A stretch of DNA of 64,000 nucleotides. Origin: Ichthyophonus hoferi (Eukaryota > Opisthokonta > Ichthyosporea > Ichthyophonida > Ichthyophonidae). The position numbers and the translations under genes were made by a program. Shown here one piece after another: positions 39,009 to 59,860 of this stretch (the first letter of the stretch is position 1; each line of letters opens with the position of its first letter). The notes under the pieces are model-generated. The model worked only from the letters and a program-made list of their open reading frames with translations, had not been told where the DNA came from and did not search any database. The stretch is from contig NAOQ01000411.1 in assembly GCA_002751075.1 (NCBI GenBank), positions 1-64,000 of the forward strand, written 5' to 3'.

Positions 39009-42000
39009 ATGGAATCGTGGCCGCGCAGGGCATCAACAGCATGTGGATATATGCTTGTTGTAAGTGTAAACATATGTGTATTGCGATATTAAGGATAGTT
39101 CTAAAAAGAAGTTAAGATATGCATGATGTAAGCACTTGCTATACTTTCTAGCATATGATGATCTGGTGGGTAGCACCTTCAATGTCAACTATTAATCTAT
39201 TGTTACTGAGATCTAAATCAAGGCAAATGATAGGCAAATAAATGGTGACACGGACAACATTGTACCATAAGTGGTACAGTATAAGCAAGAGATATACTAA
39301 CATATACAAACAAACAGGTAGATAGGCGTACATAAACATGCATAGACCTATTAGAAAGACCCACTAATTTATATAATATACCTAGTATTCACACACATTC
39401 AAAAGGTCTAATGCGTCTTGAAATATATGAACAAGGATAGAGGTGGCAGGAGGATTAATAAAAACACTTTAAATATTCCGAGATGATGTAACTATTTATA
39501 TAATTAGGAACAGCATGGTCATACATCTATTTATAGGATACAGCTATTCTTGTTATATTTGGTCTGGTAAACAAGCCAACAGTAATGGGGGTGCCAGGGT
39601 ACACCAGGCGAAACCATGGTCGACTCAAAATACGGACAGTCTTATAACGGCGCTGATCAGTGTGTATTCAGTGTATTTTGGCTCCTGTAAGCCACCCACC
39701 AAGTGCTCCTTAATATTTTATGCCGCCATAGTTAACCACACGGGCAAGGTATAACTGATTGTATTGGAGAGATGTATTAGATTGGGCCCAAAGTGTACAA
39801 GTACATTTAAGAAATGCTATTTATTAATTGGCGTATAAATAGTAATGCTTCCATATATTTTCTGTTTTTTTGTGCTCGATTTTCCAGTCTTTTAAATTGT
39901 TATGTATGAAAGCTGCAGAAGCTAATGGGGAAACAGAGTTTCCTTTTCACGTCTATATATTATGATTAAAGGAAAATATGGCTACCAAAAAGATGGCCTT
40001 CATATGTACAAATGGCGTAGGCTGTTATATATTTATACAGAAAAACATCAACGTTCATGCCTATAATTGTATAAATATCATCTATACCAGAGTGATTATT
40101 GAAGAAAAACGTAGTTGAACGATTATGTTTACGCAGCACCGGGAAATAATTCAACGACAAGCATTCAAAGATTTTCGACACTTACAAAAAGAGCTCAACA
40201 ATCTACACATTGGTCTCTCTGAAGAAAATGTAGAGAAGAGCACAATAGGTGGGTAATGATTGGTTGCACGCTACTGGGTTCATGAGCTCCCGTTTATGAT
40301 TGAAAGAATAATATACATCTTACACTACTTTAAATATAAGCAGGATTAGGGTGGAATTGTAGGGAAATAGTCTTGCAATTACCAGTTTATTTGGCGCAAA
40401 ATTTATTATTAATATGTTACACAGTGTCAATCAAGGATTTAGTGAGGTTTATGAACAAGTTGGTTAAAAAACATAGTCCATTAGGCAGTGAAATTATTAT
40501 ATGCATAAGTAATACTTGTAAAAGTTGCCACTATACATAACCAACTATATTGTAATTCTCTCATGTTTTAAATTATAGAAGAATGCCCTGACCATGGCCT
40601 GGAGAAGTCCCTCTCTATTCTTAAGGCTAAAGGTCTTCCCGAGCAGCTCTTAGTTGTGGTCACCATGGATACGTGTATATGCGCCATACAATCACAGCTC
40701 TTGACGTTTCGTGGCACTATTCAGGTTAGTTTACAATAGGGAAATAGATTGATTGTGTGGTTTATTATTGTTAAATAATGATCTCAATATAACGAGGCGA
40801 TGGTGGTGTAAACGCATTGAAATTATCGGTGGAAAGCTATCATATTGCATGAGGCTTATAAAAAATTTAGTAGGAAGGGGTATGGATGGTGGAAATGAGA
40901 ACGGTCAGCTGGAAGGGACAAATAATTAAATGGTTTGTTAGAGTTTTAATAAATGTTACAGGACTTATCTATAACTGAATCTTGGATTAACAAGGCTACA
41001 TCTAAATTCATGCAAAGCATATGTAAATTAACATATCTTCTAAATAATAAGAAAACGGCAAACAATGAATTTATTAAGTAATGTAAAAAGAAAATAAATC
41101 AAATAGTAGTCTTTTTTTTTTTAAAAAAAAAAAGTTTTGGTAATAGCAAAGCAAGATTTTCAATTAATTTTCAATAATACAAAATATAATGCAGTAGTTA
41201 GGTATGAACCATTGAAGTACGGAAAGTAATTGCTGCAGGTCCTGGTGGTTATTAAAAGGCAATGTTATATATTGCAGGATGTAAATAGTTTTAGTCGATC
41301 TTAGGCATTTATCAATTGAATCCACATAGGTAGATTTATTGGTTATTAGGCAGTATATTAACCAAATTAAGTTAAAAATAAAAGGCTTATTTTAGAGGTA
41401 GGGGAGAGGGTAGTCTCTCCCCAACACTGGCTAGTGTTTATAGGGCTATATGCGACCATTTATTCACTCATATTACTCTTTCAGGTGTTGTTACTAGTAA
41501 TGTCTAGTGTTACTCCAGTCAGTGATCCCCTGAAGGACAATGTCACTACTATGCCATCCAATGTCACAGTGCTCTTTGTCGCCGGTAATTGCTAGGTGTC
41601 CTCAATACACAGAGAGTAATGCCTTTAATATTAGAGCACGTGTGGGGTGTGGGGGGATGATAGTGAGAAAAAGCAATAAGCCTGGATTGTTCACCGTGAA
41701 TTGGAAGGGAGAAGAGGAAACTATGTAAATAGAACTTACATTGCTATGCTGGACAAGACCCTGTTTTCCAAAAAAATGGATATATTGAGGAATAGTAGTA
41801 TCGATTGTTTACTATATTCTCCTTTCTACTCAACCTTTATGCTAGCATATTGTCTAAAGTATATAACATTAGATCAAAGGCGCAAGCTATATTTCTAATT
41901 TGGTTAGTCTTTTTTTTATTCCATATATTCATTAAGCATTTATTTATGATTGGTATGGTATAACCAATTATTTTCTAATGATTACTTATTATTGCATATC

Positions 42001-45000
42001 TTACTAGATGGATTAAGCAGGTCTATCTAGTACAGTCTGGACTGCAACTAACTGGCTTAATGGTAATACTGGGCACAGATCATTCTAGTATTGTGGGTCG
42101 TCTCTGTGAGTGGATGTACACTTCAGCTGTGACTGAACCACAAACCGAAGATCTTCTTGGTGAGTACTCGCTATCTTCATATAGCTTTACCTTTACCTTC
42201 CATATAATAATTATTTAATACTTGCATATTTTGTTCTGACTCCAATTGATCATTCTACACCGCATAATTAGTATCTTACCCAATGACAAACTATTAGTTG
42301 AAGGCATATTTTGCCCTATTCTTAGTGCATTTAATGTTTAAATACTAGAACCCTTCTAAAGTCTGTCCTATAATAACCTGCATGCTCATATTGCATTAAA
42401 GTTGTATTTCCAAGCTCTTCAACAGCTGCCCTGCGATTAGATGTTATTGATTTATATAATCCATGGGTGGCACGACACCTTCCATCCTGGGTAAGGGCCC
42501 TTTCCTCATATCTGCCTTTTTATTGTTTTTTCTTATTTACAACCACCATGCCCAAATGATTCTGTATAAAATTTAGTCTAATTTTTCACTGATCTTTCTA
42601 ATTATCAATCAGTGTGGTTAATAATATGGCAAACATAATATACCTTTTAAGTACCCTATATAAATATAAATAAAGGGCCAGTATATATATGCACATCCAT
42701 GCATGCAGGCAGGGTATAGCTATAGTGTGCAATATATGTACATCCAGATAAGATAATAATGGATAAGATAGAGCAGATAGTAATATCCCGCGGAGAAATA
42801 GATAGAAAGTAGCTTAAGTACATTTTATAGTCAAATATAGTCAGTATTATAGGCTAGATACCGTCAGACTAACAGGTTGCCAACAGGATGACCTATCTGC
42901 CTTAAGGGGGGGAATTAACAGCCAACCAATAATCCTATCTGCTGTGGAAACAATAGATGCTAGTGGCATGTGTGAGGCCATGGTATGAATAATGATTGCA
43001 AATATTGTTGTAGCTATTATCTTGCCGCATTATAGTTAGTATCTTGTTATGCTGTAGTTATTATCTTACACATTTTAGGATGTCAACTGACAATCAAGGG
43101 TAGAGAATAAAAACCAAATATGTTTATTCGGTTATTATCTCAGAATCAATAGTGTAGGTTTGGTCATAGACAGAGACCAACTATGGTTTATAATACAACA
43201 TACCATATATGAAATATTTGATAACCTAATGACCAATTATTGATTAATAAATCAATTATAACAAACCATTTTCCTTTTATTGTATATGTAGCCATATTTT
43301 ACAAAGAAAAACACTAGAAGAGGGAATGGGTTAATATCATGTAGGTAATAGGATGAAAGGAGATATCATATAGGGACATTCACAGCGAATGGACAATTGT
43401 AACAGCTGGCAATCACATTGGTACTATAAAACATATAGAGGCTATAATGTAGGAGAGGTGGTCAGTTAAAATAATATTTATGTTGTAATACTTAGTAGAT
43501 ATGATATTTGCGATATCATATTGCAATTTAAATTATTTTTGGGGCAGGTAGTAATCGTGGCACAAATGTTTTTGTACAAGCATTGATATTTAAAAATAAG
43601 ACATATAGGAAGATGTATATAAGTATATTGAATAATAAAAAGCTAATAGATATAGAGCATACTCTAGAGAGAAAAGGAGGGAAGAAGAAGAACGAGAGAG
43701 ATAGAGAAAATGATAGAGCTTATACAGCAAATAATATATATTCTGTACCTTTGATTTACCTGTTGTAGTAAAAAGAAGTGTTACTAACACTTAATGCACC
43801 TACCTACTATCTCATGATTGAAAAAATACACCAAGGTCTTTGGCATGGTGAGTTGTTTTCATTTGAAACTTATTATGTCTATGGGTTTACTTAATATGTT
43901 TGGGTCCATCTCTAGTAAAAAAGGCTATACAAATATTAGTATAATTAAATGCATTTCCCAATTAGATAAAACTTATAACTATCTAATCTAAAATAACACC
44001 AACAATAACACTGATTGTTGTCTATAAAGACCAAAGGTAGCTCATAAAGTGTAAAAATTACATACCTAAAGAATAATGAAAAAGCTTTGTGAGAGATTAT
44101 AAAACCATTTGATATTATTTTTGCAGAGATATGTGTACATTAAACAGTAGGATGTGATAGGATTTATGATGCCAACCTCTACTAACATGACTGACATTTA
44201 AACATCACTGACTGTGTGATATCCACCCTACAGCCCTACCTTGTATTACCATCAGATCGTGGGAGCTATAGTCTAGTATGTAACATCCCTTTAAACATAA
44301 AACTCAGGCCTTTTACTCCCTCTTTAAGTTCTTGGTTTTATTCTATAAATGTAATGCTGCATGCTTTTTTTTTCTTTATATTTATTGGCATGGTCACCCT
44401 TTATACAACAGTTGCCATGGTTACTTTTACTCTTAATCTTTCAAGGTTTAAACCATTTGATCCGATGATTACTAGTAGTGGTATGAAATGGTACCTAGGT
44501 TTATTTCCTGCAATTCAATTAAATAGTTTGAAATAGTATAGGATTATGTATCATAAACACCATTGGTGGATTAAACATTTTGTCATTACACCCTACCTCT
44601 AATTATTTACTTCTTCAGGCAATTGTATCATTACTTTCCATATGGATATCTTAATAATAGGGAATGTATGGCAGTCTTAAAGCATAACCCTATACCAAAC
44701 CCACCTCCTTGCAGTATATACCTATAGCCCCTTGTGCCAGTAAATGCGGCTATCTCCCATTCCTATACGCACCCCTCCATACTATCATTCAAACCCAACA
44801 TGTGTTTTATCTAAAAAAAATACTTTATTATGCCATACCAATCCCAATAGAAAGTTACTAATCTATTAAGATAATTTAATAGAAAACTACTAACATTAAG
44901 ATAATCGAATGGAAATTTACTAACATATTAAGATGTTCCAATAAAAAGTTACTAACATTTCAAAGTAATCAAATACAAAGTTACTAACATATTAAGATAA

Positions 45001-48000
45001 TCCAATAAAAAGTTACTATTATATTAAGATAATCCAAAACAAAGTTACCAAGATACTAAGATAATCCAATACAAAATTACTAATATATTAAGAAAATCTG
45101 TGCATTTAGCCCCCATACTTTTTTTAAGAACCAAATTTTAGGTTTATTATCATGCTATCTATAGAAAACACAAGTCAAGTACTAAATTTTCTATCTCACT
45201 TGCTTCTTCAATGTATATATCCATCTTGCTTTTTAAAATAAATAAATCATCAATGCAGCCATTAGTGCCCCAAATAATAATAAATAAAATAATTACTAAC
45301 TTACATTCTATTATTGTAGGAGGACACAGTACACAATGCTGATCGATTTGGATGCATGGTTCAAAGCCTTTCAATTGTCGATGCCAAAAGTAGGTGAAGA
45401 AGGGTGTAAGGAACAAAGGTAGGGCGAGAGGGGAGGGGCGTGTAGGGACTAGCCAATGAGATGCGGTTCTATTCGTGATTTACAACAGGTTATGCCTTTC
45501 AATAGGTATATCTTGCATTATTGTGTTCTTATAGTTGGACTATCAGCCATTTTGCTCCTTTTAATTTTATCTTACCTATCTATATAGATCTGAGCGTAAG
45601 AGAAAGGTATATATACGCATACACCCAGGTTAAGTTTCATGAAAAGTGAATATAACTATATACAACATTGCTTAATATCTACAGTATTGAGCCATTGTAT
45701 CCTATCTATAAATTCACACAAACATAGAACTCTACACAGCAGTACATTTAGTTGCAGTACTGGGTACATATCATCATATATAAACATTGCTAAATAATCA
45801 ATTATATCCCGTTTAAAACAAATAAGAACTACATAAAGCTACTATAAACAAGTATACAACAGCCTCAGAAATTCTTTAGCTTTCTTTCTAAACGCTGATC
45901 TGGGAATAAACATAGTGATTTTGAAATTGGAGTCTGACGATTGTCAAGTCCCAGTTGAATTTTTTGTCCTTTTCCCTGGTATGGAAACAACCTCTTGTCT
46001 GATCAAGGTGTGTTGTTAGATTGGTTCCCTTGTTGGCTGTAGTAATGTTATATTCCTCCTTTACTTTCTTCTTTATTTTACTGTTTGTAAAGAGTATAAC
46101 AAGTGGTCACTTAAAATACACACCAGTGTCTACTATTATTACCATCTTCAACATTGGCCCTGGATGTATATCTATACAGTGCGATGTTACCTATACTGAC
46201 AATTTATAGTTATTAAAGCAATATATATATATATATATGGCTTCCTAAACCAATACATCCAGACATTTCCATTACAAATAGTTTCCTTCCACCCATAGTA
46301 GACTAGTACCTTAACCTCCCAATGACATTATTAGCATAGTTAGCATAATTAATCGGATAATGTATGGCTGTAATAGCACATCATTGATTGGATGAACTGG
46401 CCTCTAGGCCAAGAGGTTATTGGGTGGTAGTAATAGTAACATCTCTGTAGAGACTGGCCCCACAGGAATTCATATTTCGCTCCACCCCACCAAGGCCATT
46501 TGGAACCAAAGCTGCCAAAACTATAATGGATATGATGGCCGTAATTGAAGCAGTAAGTGTAGATTATGGCCAATAATAATCCGAATACAAATCATGCGTT
46601 AACCAACAATACCATTCTCTAGTAATAGGATTTTTCTCTCTGAAATCCTACCCTATGTGCCATACTCACCTGGGCAGCTATAAAGTCAACAACATAACCG
46701 CACACCCACTGAACCTAATAATATGCGAGGCTGGTTATGGGAGATATATGTGTAACATCACTTTGTGTATACAAAACCTCTCGTATTCTTTGATTCTTTT
46801 GAGGCGAGCACCGTTATCCAGGCTACATGACCTTATCTCTTCTTGCTTAACCACATATCATTATTAACAATCCTGCAGATACCTAATCGATCCGAGTATG
46901 ATCCAGTTCAGCACCCTTGTGGTATATATACCTATCTAGGCCACAAACTGTCAAATCCACATGACCCTACCCACGGGTCCACCCCAGGTCAACGCCCCTC
47001 CAGCCATATCAGTTTCGGGGTAGGACGGCCTAAGAAGAAACTAGACCAAGGTGGTAAATTGCTTCTCTCATGTACAATGTATGATAAAACAGGCCTATTA
47101 AAGGAGCGCTATACAGTGGCAGGAAATATGGCTGAGAGTGTTTATTACTTTATATAACTAACCCCCAGCCTTATAACTCTCGCTATTATCCAATTAGGGA
47201 GTACACTATAGTTTTTCTATATGTTCACAATGGCTTTTTCCTATGATCTTTTATAGTTGAATCATACCACTGTAAATCTTATTGGTGGAATAGGATAATT
47301 ATTAAGAAGCAAAACAACCATAGACGTAACAGGGGATATTATTGTAGAGCTAAATGTTGCCCATTTTACTTGTGTATAAGTCTATTGAATTAGGACAAGT
47401 CAACCAGTAAGAGACAATTTTTCACTCTCCTGATTGCCAGAAGGAGTGACTAAAGGGCGCTACCAATCCGTGGATATTCCTAATGCCAACCCATGCAAAG
47501 AGGGGTCTATCTCCACCTCTACTAGACGGTTAGCAAATGAACTTACATCCGTAAGTGGATTTGTAATATTGCAATCCTGCTTCTTTCTCTATATACTATA
47601 TACAATATAATCGCTCTATCAAAAAAATCCTTCCATCTATACTAGCGCATATGGTTATATATGTGTACCCACCCACATAACATAAATATGTATATAATTA
47701 GATCAATATACCCAGCACATTTATACACCTATATAAGTAAATATCTCCCATTAGAGATATAGACCAATTATTATATTATTAATTTATATTTTCCTCAGTT
47801 ATTGCTTACAGTTTATATCCAAGTTAGGTAACTCAAAGCATTAATATATAACAAATCGCAAAAACAATCCGGCATTTATAAAGTTATATTGCACTCCAAT
47901 CATTTATTCGCCAGTGAATTAGTAATAGCATCACATCCAATCAGTATGTCTGATGGTGTGATAGGCCTAGTATTTAAGAAATGATGATGATAGATGGTAA

Positions 48001-48861
48001 TGATCTTAACCCAATGGTATGCTCTACGGCCCTCACAGATCATGACGACTGGCACCTCATCCTCCCAGTCTGTCCCTACCATTCTACCACAGGGCCAGTC
48101 TATTGGTGGCCAGAGACAACTGTTAAAGAAGATGATCCATGTATCTTTTGATGGAAATACGGATGGGTAAACAGAGATTATACCGTACAGATTATTATTC
48201 TTTCAAATGCCTCTCATATGAACTAGCCGGATGATCGTTTATTTAGTATTATAAATCCTGGCCTCAAATATAAAATAATAACTAGCCTGTCCTATTTATA
48301 TTAGGGTTTGCCTTTATATTATTTTGCATAGGTTATAATATTATTACAATCTCCTCTAATGTTAGCATTTTATTTAATGCTTCTACAACTTCATTATATA
48401 TATATATATATATATATGTATACATATCTTTTAGTATGTATATATGGCAGCAAGAGACAAAGTTTCATACAGGTTTCCCAAATACATATTTAGCCAATTA
48501 ATGGCAATCCTTCCATCATATACAAGAGTTTCTATGTAATAGCAGCAGAATGCCCCTAGATCATTTAATACTTACTGATTGTTATTGGTTGATCTACTTC
48601 TAGTGTAAAGTAGTTCTAGTTCGTAATGGTAGGCGTAGGGAAGAAAGGAGTAAGGAGAGTATGATTGGAGCATTAACAATAGCCCCATCCATCCCCATTG
48701 AAAGCATAATCCAGATCTCAGGCCCTCGTTCATAGTTGCATAGGTGCCCATACATGGCCGAACTACAGGGTATTGGCCGGATAACAATGGCCATCTTGCT
48801 ATACAGTCGGGGCAGTCATACTGAAGGTCTTGAGATTCACCAGCTGTTCAATGCAGAGTGA
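39009..48861 (+). CDS. Unrecognised multi-exon gene (at least 17 exons)
   Basis: Exons placed: 39009-39059, 39704-39748, 39888-39950, 40137-40248, 40579-40724, 41485-41584, 42008-42159, 42426-42490, 44234-44275, 45320-45389, 45880-46007, 46451-46552, 46879-47053, 47441-47550, 48039-48166 and 48744-48861. All junctions keep phase except 41584 to 42008, where an exon whose length leaves remainder 1 on division by three seems to be missing. The product is about 540 aa or more. Readable blocks include an amphipathic segment HREIIQRQAFKDFRHLQKEL, IKQVYLVQSGLQLTGLMVIL, NADRFGCMVQSLSIVDAK, EFIFRSTPPRPFGTKAAKTI, a basic GRPKKK patch and the C-terminus LLYSRGSHTEGLEIHQLFNAE. Alternating hydrophobic strands and helices suggest a folded protein. 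I do not recognise a family. The first three exons are the least secure; the donor after 39950 (GTCTAT) is weak. Confidence 0.6.
44844..45092 (+). repeat. 32-bp tandem repeat (minisatellite), about 8 copies
   Basis: A unit close to ataatccaatacaaagtta plus ctaacatattaag, about 32 bp, recurs about eight times with substitutions and 1-4 bp indels. It lies in the intron between exons 44234-44275 and 45320-45389 of the unrecognised gene. Each unit carries a CCAAT-like word. No protein coding is visible. Confidence 0.85.
46221..46238. repeat. (AT)n microsatellite
   Basis: Nine AT units in an intron of the unrecognised plus-strand gene. Confidence 0.9.
48395..48417. repeat. (TA)n microsatellite
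   Basis: About eleven TA units in the last intron of the unrecognised plus-strand gene. Confidence 0.85.
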
Positions 48862-48921
48862 GTGTATAAGAAAATGAAATTAAAAAAGAGAATAAGGCTA
48901 GAAGGGGTAGGGCATGTACTA

Positions 48922-48927
48922 AATAAA
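48922..48927 (+). terminator. Poly(A) signal of the unrecognised gene
   Basis: AATAAA 61 bp after the TGA at 48859-48861. It lies before the convergent GTPase gene, whose stop is at 49059, leaving only about 130 bp between them; the two 3' ends may overlap. Confidence 0.5.
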
Positions 48928-49058
48928 CAACTATAACCAAACATCTGGGTGGATAGCCAGTCATTAAGAGAGAGGCATAGTAGGGAGAGTAGTCATTATT
49001 ATATCACTAGAAAGATATCTGACAGGTCACCGTGACCTCTTAGCTTGTACCTTAAGAA

Positions 49059-50925
49059 TTATCTTAATAATTTCATGGCACCAATTAAAATGGCAGCACT
49101 CGCTGTCAAAATGGTCACTGTTTGATCATCCACTAGATTTAGAACTCCATTCCGTATCACATCCAACCCCCAACTATTATTCTGCCTGGCCAAGTACGCA
49201 CACATGTCTGCTCGTAGAATATCTACCCCATCTACCAAGCCATGGGGATAGTCCAAGGAAGCAGGGTCGTACCCCAACACCTGTATAGTGACATCCAGTG
49301 GGAATTAGTATGTTAGCACATAATGATAGTATGAAGAATCACTGCTACGACAGATATGAAATAGAAGTAAATTCTCAAGCAGAAGAAAAGTATACAAATT
49401 GGTTATACATGCAAGTTTCTTTTATTTTATTATACTGCGTTGCTTTACTAGTTAATCTCTTAATTACAACATGTGAATACATCTTATGGCATAATGATAG
49501 ATCTAAACTTGTATCTTTTCTTTAATATCATGTATCTCCAGGCACATATCAATATGTCACCAAGCCATGCGGAATATCTCTTTCTCTTGCTATCTATACA
49601 TGTATTTTCCCCAGAGCATAGACAAACAGATGTTTAAAAGTTATATATTAACTTCACGCATGTACTAAAACCTGTCTAGCCAACCTTATTCCCATCAAAT
49701 GTAGATATAGTTGCATTATATACAGTCAAATAACAACAGCACAGTACAGCCATCAACGTACCTTTGTAAGGTAAACCTTGTCTACTCCTAGCTTTACTTT
49801 CCATTGATCTACCACCATCTCCTTACACCTTTCATTATACAGGTCCAGTTCGTCAGCCTTAGTCCTAACTAGAAACATCTTACGAGCATAGCGAGCTATT
49901 CTATCAAAATCAGCCTTTTGAGAGTTGTCAGCAGCGCCATTAACCACATATATACCTACATCAATCCCACCATAACAAAGAAAAGTTTTCATTATTCTTT
50001 CAAAGTTCTCTGCATCACATGCCCTCTCACCATACACCTCTTGAAATCCAGGGAAGTCAAGAAGGAGGAAGTCATTTTGCCTTACCCGCAATAAGAAGGC
50101 TTGTGCATTACGCGTGGTACCAGACAGGGCAGACACTTCTAGAATATCCGTTCTTTCTGGTGGAATCTGAAGTAGGGCTTTCATCAAGGCTGATTTACCT
50201 GTAGAAGAATAATGAATACTATGGCTCTAGCCAGGATCATAGTTGGTATGCCATTCTCATCTATTTTTACGGAAACTACAAAAAAACGAAATTACAAATT
50301 AAGATCAGACAGTAAACTAAACAGGTCATTATCATAATGAATAAAATTAAAATCATTCGCTAATGCACTTTTAATAAAGATTCTTGTGTTGTATTTGATT
50401 ACAACTGTGTACGCTTATGTTAATAGCCTCACCTGACGACACTCGACCCATCACGGCCACTACCAACTTGTGGTGTCGTGTTCGATCTAGCTCGTTATTA
50501 TCAATAAGCTTCCAAGCACTAAGTATATTGGCCATGTCTATGGTCTCGTGCGATAGTATCTGCCTTTCTTCTTTTCTCAACAGTGACCCAAGCACCTGCG
50601 TCACATTGGTCATCCTTGACACTACATTACTGGAATAGCTCTTCACACAAGTTATAACCCAATTGGTGAATTCTTCACTTTTTTGGTGTGGTTGTGGCTG
50701 CACTTGCTCTTGTCTTTGTTCTTGGCTTTGCTCTTGCTCTGGGGATAGTGTCATTGCAGGAAACTGAAGGTCTGGTGTAGTAAGGACTGATTCGCACGAA
50801 ATCGGAAAAATTTCATTATCACTAGTGTTAATGCCATCAGATGAGGAGGGTATAGAGACCTCATTTATAGTTTCTGACTGGTTAGGTATTGATGCAATAA
50901 TAGAGGATTCTTTGTAGCTAGACAT
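49059..50925 (-). CDS. IRG-like GTPase with C-terminal hydrophobic helix
   Basis: Three minus-strand exons: 50925-50433, 50198-49762 and 49280-49059, in phase, giving 383 aa. Residues 1-~150 are Ser/Thr-rich and then Glu/Gln-rich and look disordered. The G domain follows: P-loop GRVSSGKS (160-167), a candidate switch threonine in SGTTRN (~190-195), G3 DFPG (212-215) and G4 TKAD (277-280). The stretch KMFLVRTKADELDLYNE strongly recalls the VRTKxD-DLxNE block of immunity-related GTPases, and the later VYLTK then YDP...YPHG spacing is also IRG-like. The last ~20 residues are hydrophobic (VTILTASAAILIGAM), suggesting membrane attachment. IRG proteins act in cell-autonomous defence on intracellular membranes. 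Assignment to IRG rather than another dynamin-like or TRAFAC GTPase is provisional. The gene is divergent from AARS. Confidence 0.75.
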
Positions 50926-51598
50926 TGATGGTTGAGTAAGCGACTAGTGTGCCTATATATGCCAAGCCAAGGTGTATGTATTAGGTAGGGTACAGGGGCC
51001 TGTTAAACAAAGAGCCTATAAACTCAAAAAGAGGCCAGTCTTTCTTATATTACTATACTACTTATTGCGTGCCCTCTATCATATTAACACCCTACACCAA
51101 GGCTGATATGTAATTCAGTTGTATGCGACCACATACGAATTCACACTTAAACGAAGCATTATACTATCTCCACCTTTTGTTTATATCATGCATAATCTTA
51201 TGCAATAAAGCTTGCGCAATCGGAATAGCAATCTTTATCCTAATTTTAGGACCAATAAATTTATTCCAATATACCGTATTAGATAAAAGGAGTTAATTGC
51301 GTTTATAATTAAAACTAATTCTATAGATTATAATACTATTATGTGATTGGTGTCAATAATATTTACTACTAAAGCGTGTAAAGAATTATTAATTTAAAAT
51401 TTACTGCGTTTAGCCTAGACATCTTGACTGATATTAGACCAATAACCTAGGGACAGTTTGTTTTATGGATATTCCTGTAATCTCCTGCGAGATCGTGACT
51501 GCCTTCCCGTCCCAGCTATATGCATGTGCTAGCGTTGTTTCTTTCCACATTATAGTGTACGTACTATACTGGCTTTTATTTCTTGGGCAACAGGTAGG
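50926..51598. promoter_or_regulatory. Divergent promoter region, GTPase and AARS genes
   Basis: Only 673 bp separate the two opposing start codons, so both promoters and 5' untranslated regions must lie here unless distant exons exist. CCAAT/ATTGG words occur near 51250, 51346 and 51436, which would suit a bidirectional CCAAT-box promoter. No TATA element could be assigned with confidence. Confidence 0.45.
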
Positions 51599-59800
<8,202 letters not shown>

Positions 59801-59854
59801 AGGCTGCCGGAACATGGCATGATATTTTGTATAGCTAGTATGGTCTTTTTCATC

Positions 59855-59860
59855 AATAAA
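59855..59860 (+). terminator. Poly(A) signal of AARS
   Basis: AATAAA 55 bp after the TAA stop at 59798-59800, in the sequence catcaataaacatttcc. Distance and context are typical. Confidence 0.75.

Noticed and set aside
47054-47157. Direct extension of the exon at 46879 to a stop at 47157
   Set aside because: A good phase-1 donor (G/GTAAAT) at 47053 joins in frame to a coding-like exon at 47441, and three further in-phase exons follow.
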